Source: Clostridiaceae bacterium (GTDB taxonomy: Bacteria; Bacillota; Clostridia; Acetivibrionales; DUMC01). Taken from it: 9,755 nucleotides of DNA. This document shows, piece by piece, positions 1 through 6,783 of this stretch. Positions within the stretch are counted from its first letter, which is position 1. Every line of letters begins with the position of its first letter. The notes under the pieces are model-generated. The model saw only the letters and a list, made by a program, of their open reading frames with translations. It did no database searches and was not told the DNA's origin. The position numbers and the translations under genes are program-made. Location: the NCBI GenBank assembly GCA_012512865.1, contig JAAZDH010000166.1, forward strand, positions 1-9,755, written 5' to 3'.

Positions 1-280
1 ACCTAGGTGGTCTTGTTGTCATGCGTTTCATTAACGTCAGGAGCCTAAAAAAATTTCTCAAAATTTTTATTATAAACTCTTGACTTTAATTAGCTGGTCT
101 TTCTTATAATTTTAGAATATAATTTAAAATTTTAACAATTATTAGTTTAATACTTATAAATTATGGAGGTCTGTTTCTTATTATGTTTATTCACCACCTT
201 GCATTGTAGTTATGACTTTGATGCTATTACTTTCTACTTGCAATTGATGTTTTTAAAAATGATTATTATTTGACTGTAAA

Positions 281-299
281 ATATTTACAATGTAAATAT
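281..299. promoter_or_regulatory. Perfect 8-bp dyad, operator-like
   Basis: ATATTTAC and GTAAATAT form perfect 8-bp arms around a 3-nt centre (AAT). The symmetry and size suit a dimeric regulator's site, but in DNA this AT-rich such a dyad can arise by chance. No adjacent promoter is clear. Confidence 0.25.
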
Positions 300-322
300 A
301 CTTATAATAGCAATTATTTTCC

Positions 323-351
323 ACTACACTTTTTTGTGTAGTCTAATTTTT
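323..351 (+). terminator. Possible rho-independent terminator
   Basis: ACTACAC (323-329) and GTGTAGT (336-342) make a perfect 7-bp stem with a six-T loop. The stem is followed after four bases by a run of five T. The stem is weak in GC for a terminator. No gene is seen upstream of it in this window, so it would end a transcript entering from the left or a small RNA. Confidence 0.35.
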
Positions 352-653
352 GTGATAAATAGTAATATATGTTATGGTTGCTATTTCTCTAGTCAAATTA
401 TGACCTAAATGTTGTTTTATATTATAATTTCGATGTTTGATAAAGCAATACTTTACTTTTTTTTACATTATATAGTATGATAATAGCAGGTAAAAAGGAT
501 AAATTTTTTATCTTGCTAAAAGTATTTTTCTACTTCACTGTTATTAATAGAACAATTTGTTAAGGGAATTAATCCACACATTATATATTATTGGATATTT
601 TACATTCCTACAAGAACAAAAGAGATTAATAGTGAATAAATATACAAACATTT

Positions 654-660
654 AGGAGGT
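654..660 (+). promoter_or_regulatory. Strong ribosome binding site of the HTH gene
   Basis: AGGAGGT lies 5 nt before the ATG at 666. It is a near-perfect Shine-Dalgarno and fixes the start of the small LuxR/GerE-like gene, supporting that it is or recently was a real expressed gene despite its short length. Confidence 0.8.
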
Positions 661-665
661 AAATA

Positions 666-874
666 ATGTCAAAATCGAATAACAACTATATAAGCGAGCG
701 TCAACTTGAGATTGTGAAAAGACATGCATTAGGAGAAACAGAGAAAACTATTGCCATTAGCATGGGGATTAGTGTTAATACAGTAAAATACCATAAAAAA
801 ATGCTTTTCAACAAATTGAACGTTGAACCATTCCGGAAGCAGTATCCATACTAAAAAATATGGGCAAACTATAA
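666..874 (+). pseudogene. Stand-alone LuxR/GerE-type HTH protein, frameshifted near the 3' end
   Basis: This encodes a small DNA-binding protein made of just the LuxR C-terminal (GerE) helix-turn-helix, with no receiver or sensor domain. The opening ISERQLEIVKR and the recognition-helix signature TVKYHKKMLFNKLNV (about residues 39-53) are typical of the family. As written, the frame ends at 854 with the atypical tail PFRKQYPY after 62 residues. Two bases over, from 830 to the TAA at 872-874, the sequence reads IPEAVSILKNMGKL, the expected fourth helix of the domain. One extra base around 826-829 (for example GAAACC instead of GAACC) would join both parts into a 69-residue protein, close in size and plan to GerE of Bacillus, which is 74 residues. 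I infer a single-base deletion or a sequencing error. The frameshifted form would lose the dimerisation helix. The target genes are unknown. The next gene downstream starts 480 nt away. Confidence 0.75.
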
Positions 875-1092
875 CATGATGGTCTTTTTAATTGACATAA
901 AAGAAGAACTACAGGCCAGGACAGCTGTTTATCTGCATATTTGTCATTGCATGATGTTAATATTAGAGTAGATATCATAAAAACTAAAAACACTGAAAGA
1001 AAACGATCCTACCTGAAAATCCAAGATTCTCTTGAGGTTTTCACGTCTTCTGGCAACGGAATATCAATCAACCCATAGTTTTCATGATTGAT

Positions 1093-1178
1093 TACAGGTA
1101 AAAAACATTGTACAGGTAAGTAATATTGCATATATTATATATTTTACTATAATTATACATAAAAGTTACTACAGGTAA
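1093..1178 (+). repeat. Three direct copies of TACAGGTAA
   Basis: The 9-mer TACAGGTAA occurs exactly at 1093-1101, 1111-1119 and 1170-1178. The first two are 18 nt apart start to start, and the third is 59 nt further on. They flank the candidate promoter at 1126-1153, two upstream and one downstream. This arrangement would suit a transcription factor controlling the plus-strand operon that begins at 1355, but no known regulator is recognised from the motif. Confidence 0.4.
1126..1153 (+). promoter_or_regulatory. Candidate promoter for the transporter cluster
   Basis: A perfect TATAAT at 1148-1153 lies 16 nt downstream of a poor -35 match, TTGCAT (1126-1131). The transcript would have a leader of about 190 nt before the ATG at 1355. 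The surrounding DNA is so AT-rich that other -10-like sequences are present, so this is only the best-looking candidate. Its link to the TACAGGTAA repeats is the main reason to single it out. Confidence 0.3.
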
Positions 1179-1354
1179 ATAGCTTCTATTAATTTATTAT
1201 TATACCATATAATTATAATAAGCATATAAGTAATAATAAAATACACAAAAACTAAAATACAAGTCATGAATTAGTGCTGACCTACGCACAGGAATGCATA
1301 AATTGATGAATAATTTGGATTGTCAAATATTACGAGCAGGAGGCCATACCAATC

Positions 1355-2812
1355 ATGCCTGAAAGCAGGAAAAAAACAGCCAGGAAGGCTGCCATCGCCT
1401 TTATCAGCGTGATGATTTTTTTTACTTTTACCTCGAAGACCATTAACTACTTTATGATGCCCAAGGTAACGGCTTCCAAGGTTGAAAGCGGTTACTTGAG
1501 GTATAACATACCGGTTAAGGAGGTAAGGTTTTACTCGGAAAACGAAACAGAAGTTGTCATTCCCGAAAAGCTCAAGAGACCCTTTATAATTGGCAGCATA
1601 CATTTTAAAGAGGGTGATGTGGTAAGCCAGGGGGATACCCTGGTAACCTTTGAAATAAGCAGCCATGACAGCCTTATAAAAGAAGCCGAAAGGGAAGTAG
1701 CCCGGCTTAGGATAGAATTCATGGAATTTGACAAGAACTATTCATCAAGGGTAAGCCAGCTGGAAAAGGATATCCTCGACCTTGACGTCCATCTGGAAAA
1801 ATACAGGGAAGCCTTGGCGGTATCGTGCGAGAATACCGATGAACTTATCAGCAGGGCGGAGGAAATCAGGAAGTTGACGGAGCAATACCATAAAAAGGCC
1901 GAATCCCCGGAATTCAAAAACAACATGATGCTGCATGAGGCGGGAATCCTGCCAAGCCAGGAAATCGAAAAAATGAAAAGCGAGCTTAAATCCATGGAGG
2001 AGCAGGTAGCAGCCAGGGAGGCAGAATACGAACAATTAAAAAAGAAGTTAATCGAAGATTATGAAAACAGGTTGAAGGAAGGGGAATACCGGAGGGGGCA
2101 GCTGGCAAAAGAACTCGAATACATAAAAAGTTCCGGGATACTAAATGGGAAAAGCAAATCATCGATAGAGAAAGAATTAATGGAAGCGGAGCAATGGATG
2201 GAGCTTATATTAAAGCATCCCGATATAAGGTCCCCGGTTGATGGCGTTGTAACAAGGGTTTTTTACGATACCAACGGTTCGTACGACGGGTTAAAGCCAA
2301 TCTTGCTAATAAAACCGGAAGGAGAAATTAAAAGCTTTATTGTAAGCCTGGCGGACAGCTACAGGCTGCAAGATGCCGATGATATATTGAAAGAGGATGC
2401 CCCCTGCGTTTTAAAGTATGGCAGGAATGACATAAGCGGGAAGATTGCAGGAATCATCGCTGAAAACGGCAAATCACGCTATATAATCAACCTGGACAAA
2501 CCAATGGGAATTGATCCCGAAATTAAACTACCGCAAGAAAATGAAATGGCAACCCTCGAGGTAAGAGGAGATTACTGCGATATTCTCATCCCGAACAGTG
2601 CTCTTACAGGCAACGGAGAAGTATATGCACTAAGAACAAGAGGGGGTTTTTGGGGCAAGGAATACTATGCAGCAAGGCAGGAGGTCAGGATGGGAAGGAG
2701 CAATGAATATTACACGGAGATTAAAGACGGTTTGTCCAGGAGTGACATGGTAATTACGGGCTGGGATAGGGCCTTGCAGGATGGTGCAACGGTGACGTTC
2801 CCACTGGAGTAA
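1355..2812 (+). CDS. HlyD/MacA-family membrane fusion (periplasmic-adaptor-like) protein
   Basis: The product is 485 residues with the layout of a membrane fusion protein. A short basic cytoplasmic tail is followed by one membrane anchor at about residues 10-32. Next comes the first half of a lipoyl-like domain (KEGDVVSQGD, 85-94), a long charged alpha-helical hairpin of coiled-coil character (about 103-290), and the second lipoyl half (IRSPVDGVV, 291-299). A beta-barrel and membrane-proximal region ends with DGLSRSDMVITG and DGATVTF, as in MacA/RND-type adaptors. Such proteins in Gram-positives (for example YknX) work outside the membrane with a MacB-like permease. An AGGAGG at 1338-1343 precedes the ATG by 11 nt. 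It is the first gene of the plus-strand cluster and is followed 171 nt later by a MacB/FtsX-like protein, its likely partner. The substrate is unknown. The family call is firm; the export role is inferred. Confidence 0.85.
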   Translation: MPESRKKTARKAAIAFISVMIFFTFTSKTINYFMMPKVTASKVESGYLRYNIPVKEVRFYSENETEVVIPEKLKRPFIIGSIHFKEGDVVSQGDTLVTFEISSHDSLIKEAEREVARLRIEFMEFDKNYSSRVSQLEKDILDLDVHLEKYREALAVSCENTDELISRAEEIRKLTEQYHKKAESPEFKNNMMLHEAGILPSQEIEKMKSELKSMEEQVAAREAEYEQLKKKLIEDYENRLKEGEYRRGQLAKELEYIKSSGILNGKSKSSIEKELMEAEQWMELILKHPDIRSPVDGVVTRVFYDTNGSYDGLKPILLIKPEGEIKSFIVSLADSYRLQDADDILKEDAPCVLKYGRNDISGKIAGIIAENGKSRYIINLDKPMGIDPEIKLPQENEMATLEVRGDYCDILIPNSALTGNGEVYALRTRGGFWGKEYYAARQEVRMGRSNEYYTEIKDGLSRSDMVITGWDRALQDGATVTFPLE

Positions 2813-2828
2813 GCGGGGTGGGATAAAA

Positions 2829-2852
2829 GGGTATCCTGCGTAACAGGATAGT
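2829..2852 (+). other. Hairpin just after the fusion-protein gene
   Basis: TATCCTG and CAGGATA form a perfect 7-bp stem around CGTAA, with a further GGG/CCC pairing possible outside across a 2-nt offset. No T-run follows, so it is not a standard terminator. It could stabilise the 3' end of the upstream message or attenuate expression of the next gene in the 171-nt gap. Confidence 0.3.
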
Positions 2853-2983
2853 CCCAGGTCTAATGCAAAGATAGGCATAAGGGAGATTTTTGCATAGGAC
2901 TGTCCCCTGGCTCAAACTCATGGCAATATGCATAAAACCACCACCCGTATACCCGTATTCGACCGGCCTTTAATGGTGATAAG

Positions 2984-4284
2984 ATGGACATGGAAAACAT
3001 GCATGGAAACAAGCGAGAAAAAAAACATAACAAGAAATGGATGTGGCTGCCGGTCATAGCGGCAATGCTATGCTTTGCCTTCATGCAATATTTTAGCGCC
3101 CGGCTTTCCCCCTGAAAAACGTAATCCTGGCCGCTTGGACAGGAGAAGTTACCCCGTCCCGGCATGAGCTTATCAAGAATTTTACAAGCATGAATAAAAA
3201 TATAGAAGTTTTCAGCATCTACTCGGATTACAGGGGGAGTTTAGGGACAGGCCGGCAAAGTTACCATGATGTTCTAGTATGCACGATTGATGCCAATTAC
3301 AGGGAGTTTTGCAGCGTAAAACTGGTAAACGGCAGGTTTTTCAGCGATGCCGATTACGAGACAGGGTTCAACTGCATAATTATTGAAAAAGCCATGGCTG
3401 TAGCCTTTTTTTCGACATACGACTGCATTGGCCGGGAAGTGGAACTCAATGGTGAAACATTCAAGGTTATTGGAGTATACGAAAAGAGCAGCGGTTTGGT
3501 TGATATTATGTCCGCAGTAAGCAGCAGCCATGTTTTTATACCTTACCTGTTTTCCGGGGATACAGGCAGCCAGGATAACATGCAATCGCAATACTCCGGG
3601 AAAACACCCCGCCGGCAGGTCATATTCTTCAGGGTAAAGGACAACCTGTCCGCCGTTTTGGCGGCAACAATAAGAAGTAACCTGGAAGTTATCTTTAATA
3701 CCAGGGATATCACCATTGAAAACGTTGACTTGAAGGTAAGGCAGGCGCACCAGAAAATCAAGGCGGTATATTTTATTATTGTATGCATGGCCATAATATA
3801 CCTGGTGAAATGGTTAATTCCCATGGCAAGGAAAATTTACGAAAATCTTAAATCTGAAATGCAGGATTATTATCCCCCGGAGCTGCTGAAAAGGAACTGG
3901 CACAAGCTTTTTGCTTTTCTTCTTGCGGCCTGCGGACTTGCTGCCCTGTCATACCTGGCATTGGATTATACAAGGCCGGCCTTGATAATAGACCCGGAGT
4001 ACATTCCATCAAGATTGGCAAATACCCGGGAGCTGGCGTCAAAAATCAGCAACTACTTTATAAAGGCGAACACGGAGCAAAGGATAGTTTCTTCTTACCA
4101 TGCTTTCGTGAGCCATGTAAACGGCTTTATAACCTACCTGGGTTTTAAAATCGTGCTGTGCTGCTGGAGAATTATGCGCGGCTTGTACAAAAGCGTTTGC
4201 AGCCTGGGTAAAAGATACGGGGCGGAAGACATACAGTTGAATGACACAAAGTTGAATGACATAAAGATGAAAGATGAAAAATAG
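2984..4284 (+). pseudogene. MacB/FtsX-like ABC-type membrane protein, frameshifted in a C-tract
   Basis: Read with one correction, this is a 433-residue protein with MacB/FtsX topology. It has an N-terminal membrane segment (about residues 19-37), a large extracytoplasmic MacB-PCD-like domain, two clear membrane helices and a weaker fourth one near the end. The first frame starts at ATG 2984 (or ATG 2990, which has GGTGA better spaced) and stops at TGA 3113-3115 after ...YFSARLSP. The other frame continues without a stop from the same point as LKNVILAAWTGEVTP to 4284. Restoring a sixth C to CCCCC (3108-3112) joins them exactly. The ATG at 3190 has no ribosome binding site, so it is unlikely to be a true start. 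The PCD signature is clear in NGRFFSDADYE, IIIEKAMAVAFF, IGREVELNGETFKVIGVYE. Between helices 3 and 4 is a ~50-residue outside loop, longer than usual. There is no fused or neighbouring ATPase. The product probably partners the fusion protein encoded upstream. Whether the gene is truly broken or miscalled is open. Confidence 0.72.
4236..4280 (+). repeat. 15-bp tandem repeat at the 3' end of the MacB-like gene
   Basis: GTTGAATGACACAAA (4236-4250) is followed directly by GTTGAATGACATAAA (4251-4265), one mismatch apart, and by a degenerate third unit GATGAAAGATGAAAA (4266-4280). In frame it codes LNDTK-LNDIK-MKDEK, a charged C-terminal tail predicted to be cytoplasmic. Copy number may vary between strains. 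Confidence 0.7.
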
Positions 4285-4346
4285 AGAGATATCTTAAAAG
4301 ATATAAAGCTGAAAGATTTAAAAGCCTGGACGGGGGATGAAGAAAC

Positions 4347-5195
4347 ATGATACGGACATACAGGAGAAAAAACATACTGTTGATAATTCCAGGAGCGGCA
4401 GGTTTTATATTCTTTTACATAGTGCCGTTTATATATTCATTTTATTATGCCATGATAGACAATGCTTTTAACAGGAAGTTCATAGGTTTAAATAATTTTA
4501 TTATGGTTCTCTCCAACAAGTACTACCGCCTTGCATTAAAGAATACCTTTGAGTTCACCGGCATAGGGGTTCCCCTGCTCGTGCTACTGTCATTCATCCT
4601 GGCCTTGCTGCTGGCATCCCGGGGAAGGGTTTCCACTTTTTTCAGGGCGCCTTTTGTTTTACCCATCCTGATACCGTCTGCTGCAGTCGTGGCAGTATGG
4701 CAGGTTATCTTTAACAAGGACAGCCATGTCATGACCTGGATTTCATCGGAGGTATTAAAGCTTGGGGAAATCGGGTTATACAGGTTCCCGGTGCTCATGT
4801 TTTTCACCTGGAAAAATACGGGGTTTAACCTTATCCTCTTTCTTGCTGGATTCCTGAACATACCAAGGGAGTTATACGAGGCTTGTGAAGTGGAGGGGGC
4901 AGGATGGATCAGGAAGCACCTTCACATAACCTTTCCCCTGCTTTTACCAACCACCTTTTTTGTAATAATAATATCGATAATAAACTCTTTTAAAATATTC
5001 AAGGAAGTATTCCTCCTGTACGGTTCCTACCCCTCTGAAACCATATACTTCGTGCAGCATTACATGAACAACCATTTCAACAAGCTCAACTACCAGAACC
5101 TTACATCCGGGGCAATAATATTTGCCCTTATGGTGTACATCCTCGTGGTCATCGGGTACAAGATTGAAAACAAGCTTTCCGAAGGAGTGTGGTAA
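4347..5195 (+). CDS. Sugar ABC transporter permease, MalF/UgpA type
   Basis: This is a 282-residue inner-membrane permease of the carbohydrate uptake (CUT1-type) ABC importers. Six membrane segments can be seen, at about residues 10-34, 70-92, 102-122, 147-170, 195-215 and 253-272. The EAA loop that contacts the ATPase is present as YEACEVEGAGWIRKHLHITFPLL-like sequence at about 177-199, with the conserved G at 184 and 186 and the late P. The short cytoplasmic N-terminus leading into helix 1 is normal for the family. A GGGGG-rich ribosome binding region lies about 8 nt before the ATG. It begins 62 nt after the MacB-like gene and ends 4 nt before the MalG-type gene, with which it should form the membrane channel. 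No solute-binding protein gene is present in the window, so the sugar is unknown. An ATPase could be supplied from elsewhere, as with MsmX-type shared ATPases of Firmicutes. Confidence 0.9.
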   Translation: MIRTYRRKNILLIIPGAAGFIFFYIVPFIYSFYYAMIDNAFNRKFIGLNNFIMVLSNKYYRLALKNTFEFTGIGVPLLVLLSFILALLLASRGRVSTFFRAPFVLPILIPSAAVVAVWQVIFNKDSHVMTWISSEVLKLGEIGLYRFPVLMFFTWKNTGFNLILFLAGFLNIPRELYEACEVEGAGWIRKHLHITFPLLLPTTFFVIIISIINSFKIFKEVFLLYGSYPSETIYFVQHYMNNHFNKLNYQNLTSGAIIFALMVYILVVIGYKIENKLSEGVW

Positions 5196-5199
5196 GCAG

Positions 5200-6111
5200 A
5201 TGTCACTTTTCACATCGCTTATTAGCGGCAAGAAAGTAATCATATCAAGAAAGATACCTGCTCCAGGCAAGAAACCGGCCTATTCAAAATTTATGCTGAA
5301 ATACCTTGTTCCTGCCATCATAATAATACCGTCAGTCCTGTTTTTATTCCCCGTTCTTGCATCAATTGCAGGCTCCTTCATGACGGCAACAGAAATATCA
5401 AGCCGGTTTTCTGGTACGGCTGAATACTCCATAACCCTTGTGCCGAGCAGGATAACCCTTAACCAGTATTACGAGCTTCTCATTGAAAAGTTCAAGTACC
5501 TTAACATGTTCTGGAACTCTTTCAAGTTAACGCTTATTATAACGGTTCTTCACGTAATCATTGCCATTCCTACCGCATACGTGTTCGCAAAGATAAGCTT
5601 CAAGGGCAGGGACGTCCTCTTTTTTGTATATATAGTAGTAATGATGATGCCTTTCCAGGTCACACTCCTTCCCGTTTACTTGCAGGCAAGGTTCTTAAAG
5701 ATATATGATACTTGGCTCGCGATAATACTTCCAGGGATATTTACCCCCTTCGGCGTATTTCTCATGAGGCAGTTCATGAAGTTTATACCGGATGAATTCC
5801 TTGAAGCCGCAGTGCTTGAAAGCAATTCAATATGGGATTTGTTCAGGGTAGCTGTCCTCCCTGTTTCAAGGCCGGGTATAATAGCCCTGTCAGTACTCAC
5901 ATTTGCCGAGAACTGGAACATGGTGGAACAGCCCCTGATCTTACTGGAAGACAATCTCAGGCACCCGCTTTCGATAGCCCTGAACAGCATTGTCAAGCAA
6001 TCATCTTCTGTTGCCTTTGCCGGCTCCGTGCTGTACATGGCGCCCGTCATTATCCTGTACTTCTATTTTGAGGAGCAAATCATCAGCGGTTTTGGCAAAA
6101 TGAAGTTCTAG
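5200..6111 (+). CDS. Sugar ABC transporter permease, MalG/UgpE type
   Basis: The second half of the permease pair is 303 residues from the ATG at 5200. I chose this start because GAAGGAG (5181-5187) lies upstream, the previous gene stops 4 nt before, and the frame above it runs through the end of the MalF-type gene. After a basic N-terminus come a first membrane helix (about 34-57), an outside loop, and further helices at about 107-129, 138-163, 172-190, 223-240 and 273-290. The EAA loop is at about 202-225 (EAAVLESNSIWDLFRVAVLP...), with the usual EAA start and the LP close to its end. The E-S at positions where most relatives have D-G is a small deviation. It heterodimerises with the MalF-type product. 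It is the last gene of the plus-strand cluster and ends 6 nt from the converging P-II gene. Confidence 0.9.
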   Translation: MSLFTSLISGKKVIISRKIPAPGKKPAYSKFMLKYLVPAIIIIPSVLFLFPVLASIAGSFMTATEISSRFSGTAEYSITLVPSRITLNQYYELLIEKFKYLNMFWNSFKLTLIITVLHVIIAIPTAYVFAKISFKGRDVLFFVYIVVMMMPFQVTLLPVYLQARFLKIYDTWLAIILPGIFTPFGVFLMRQFMKFIPDEFLEAAVLESNSIWDLFRVAVLPVSRPGIIALSVLTFAENWNMVEQPLILLEDNLRHPLSIALNSIVKQSSSVAFAGSVLYMAPVIILYFYFEEQIISGFGKMKF

Positions 6112-6119
6112 AGAGAACT
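6104..6119. terminator. Small hairpin between the converging genes
   Basis: AGTTCT (6104-6109) and AGAACT (6114-6119) form a 6-bp stem around AGAG, covering the stop codons of both converging genes. It reads the same from either strand and could help end both transcripts. It lacks T-runs on either side, so termination is only a possibility. No better terminator exists in the 6-nt gap. Confidence 0.3.
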
Positions 6120-6783
6120 ATTTGCGCAGGCCGTACGTTTTGTTTACATCCTGGACATAGATTATGCCTTGGCCTGGTTCATCTATCTTTAGTTCCTCTC
6201 TTATGGAATTCACAATGGCCTCTGTCTTGCCCCTTTCTGAAAGGATCAATACAATTTCTTTTTCGGGTTCAATATCCATGGAAAATAATTTGCTTGTTTC
6301 GTGGATACCGGAGCCCCTGGCATGTATAATGGTCCCGCCGGTGGACCCTGCCTTGGTTGCGGCATCAATTACATTTTCCGCCTTTCCCCTATCCACGATT
6401 ACGGTTATTGCATGGTACATCTTGCTCTCCTCTCCTCTTCCTTCATTTGAAACCTCGCACTTACAACTCCTCGTTCCTGCCAGGTAACGGATGGAAGTTG
6501 TAAATGCTATGCCATGATTGGGTTTCTCAAACTTAAACTCCTCGCCCAATTTCTCGAGGGCTTGTTCAGCAGTCTTCTTTTCAGCAACCATTAATACTAT
6601 TTCCTTTCTTATATCGGATAGCCCCAAGAATTCTAATATGCGGCTGTTTACAGTCCCTTTCCCCATAAACACCGTACCACCAGGAATGCCATGTCTTTTA
6701 GCCTCATGCAGTAATTTACTTCCCAGTCCCAGGTTTACAATAACACATATTTGTTCAATTTGCTTTATTACAGGTTCACTCAT
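6118..6783 (-). CDS. Double-domain P-II-like regulatory protein
   Basis: The product has 221 residues and two consecutive P-II (GlnB-like) ferredoxin-fold domains, at about 9-103 and 121-215, joined by a short Cys/Gly/Glu-rich linker. Matching motifs occur in both copies: GGTVFMGKGT (35-44) and GGTIIHARGSG (149-159) at the T-loop position, then KEIVLMVAE/KEIVLILSE, and the B-loop-like EKPNHGIAF (86-94) and DEPGQGIIYV (201-210). Classical P-II proteins are single-domain trimers. The tyrosine that is uridylylated in GlnB and the canonical T-loop are not evident, so regulation by ligand binding is more likely than by covalent modification. The ATG overlaps the end of the DUF1538 gene by 8 nt (ATGAGTGA), and AGGAGGG lies upstream within that gene, so the two are translationally coupled. 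The likely job is to sense a nucleotide or metabolite and control the membrane protein; the ligand is unknown. Family call firm, partner role inferred. Confidence 0.85.
   Translation of the reverse strand: MSEPVIKQIEQICVIVNLGLGSKLLHEAKRHGIPGGTVFMGKGTVNSRILEFLGLSDIRKEIVLMVAEKKTAEQALEKLGEEFKFEKPNHGIAFTTSIRYLAGTRSCKCEVSNEGRGEESKMYHAITVIVDRGKAENVIDAATKAGSTGGTIIHARGSGIHETSKLFSMDIEPEKEIVLILSERGKTEAIVNSIREELKIDEPGQGIIYVQDVNKTYGLRK

Larger units (their letters stand above)
1..653. other. AT-rich gene-free stretch
   Basis: No convincing gene was found in this first ~650 bases. The DNA is strongly AT-rich, much more so than the genes to the right. It holds several short dyads and one terminator-like hairpin, listed separately. 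A 36-codon open frame at 163-273 (MEVCFLLCLF...) is hydrophobic and cysteine-containing but lacks a usable ribosome binding site, so it is not called. A TTGACT (80-85) and TATAAT (105-110) pair is separated by 19 nt, too wide for a confident promoter. The stretch probably holds the control region of the small HTH gene at 666, and possibly the tail of an upstream unit. Confidence 0.6.
875..1337. other. AT-rich intergenic stretch with repeated motif
   Basis: No gene can be supported here. The stretch holds three TACAGGTAA copies, a possible promoter and an 8-bp dyad (ATCAATCA 1063-1070 / TGATTGAT 1085-1092), listed separately where useful. A stop-free frame at 896-1078 ends in a fairly protein-like run (VDIIKTKNTERKRSYLKIQD...). 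It has only TTG starts and no ribosome binding site, so it may be the remnant of a gene rather than a gene. Confidence 0.5.

Noticed and set aside
80..110. TTGACT/TATAAT pair as a promoter
   Set aside because: The 19-nt spacing is too long, and no gene follows within several hundred bases.
498..512. GATAAA-TTT-TTTATC dyad as a terminator or operator
   Set aside because: It is a short all-AT-type stem in AT-rich DNA, easily due to chance, and has no gene context.
1271..1666. 131-codon minus-strand frame opposite the HlyD-like gene
   Set aside because: It is a shadow of a clearly coding plus-strand gene, with no start signal and no recognisable family.
2860..3165. 101-codon minus-strand frame opposite the N-terminus of the MacB-like gene
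   Set aside because: There is no ribosome binding site or known motif. The opposite strand encodes the expected N-terminal helix and start of the extracytoplasmic domain.
3190..3192. ATG as the true start of the MacB-like gene
   Set aside because: There is no ribosome binding site, the open frame extends upstream into a well-matching domain sequence, and the membrane helix required by the family lies in the preceding frame.
5122..5199. 26-residue N-terminal extension of the MalG-type permease
   Set aside because: It lies inside the end of the MalF-type gene in another frame. The ATG at 5200 has an upstream GAAGGAG and gives a normal family length.
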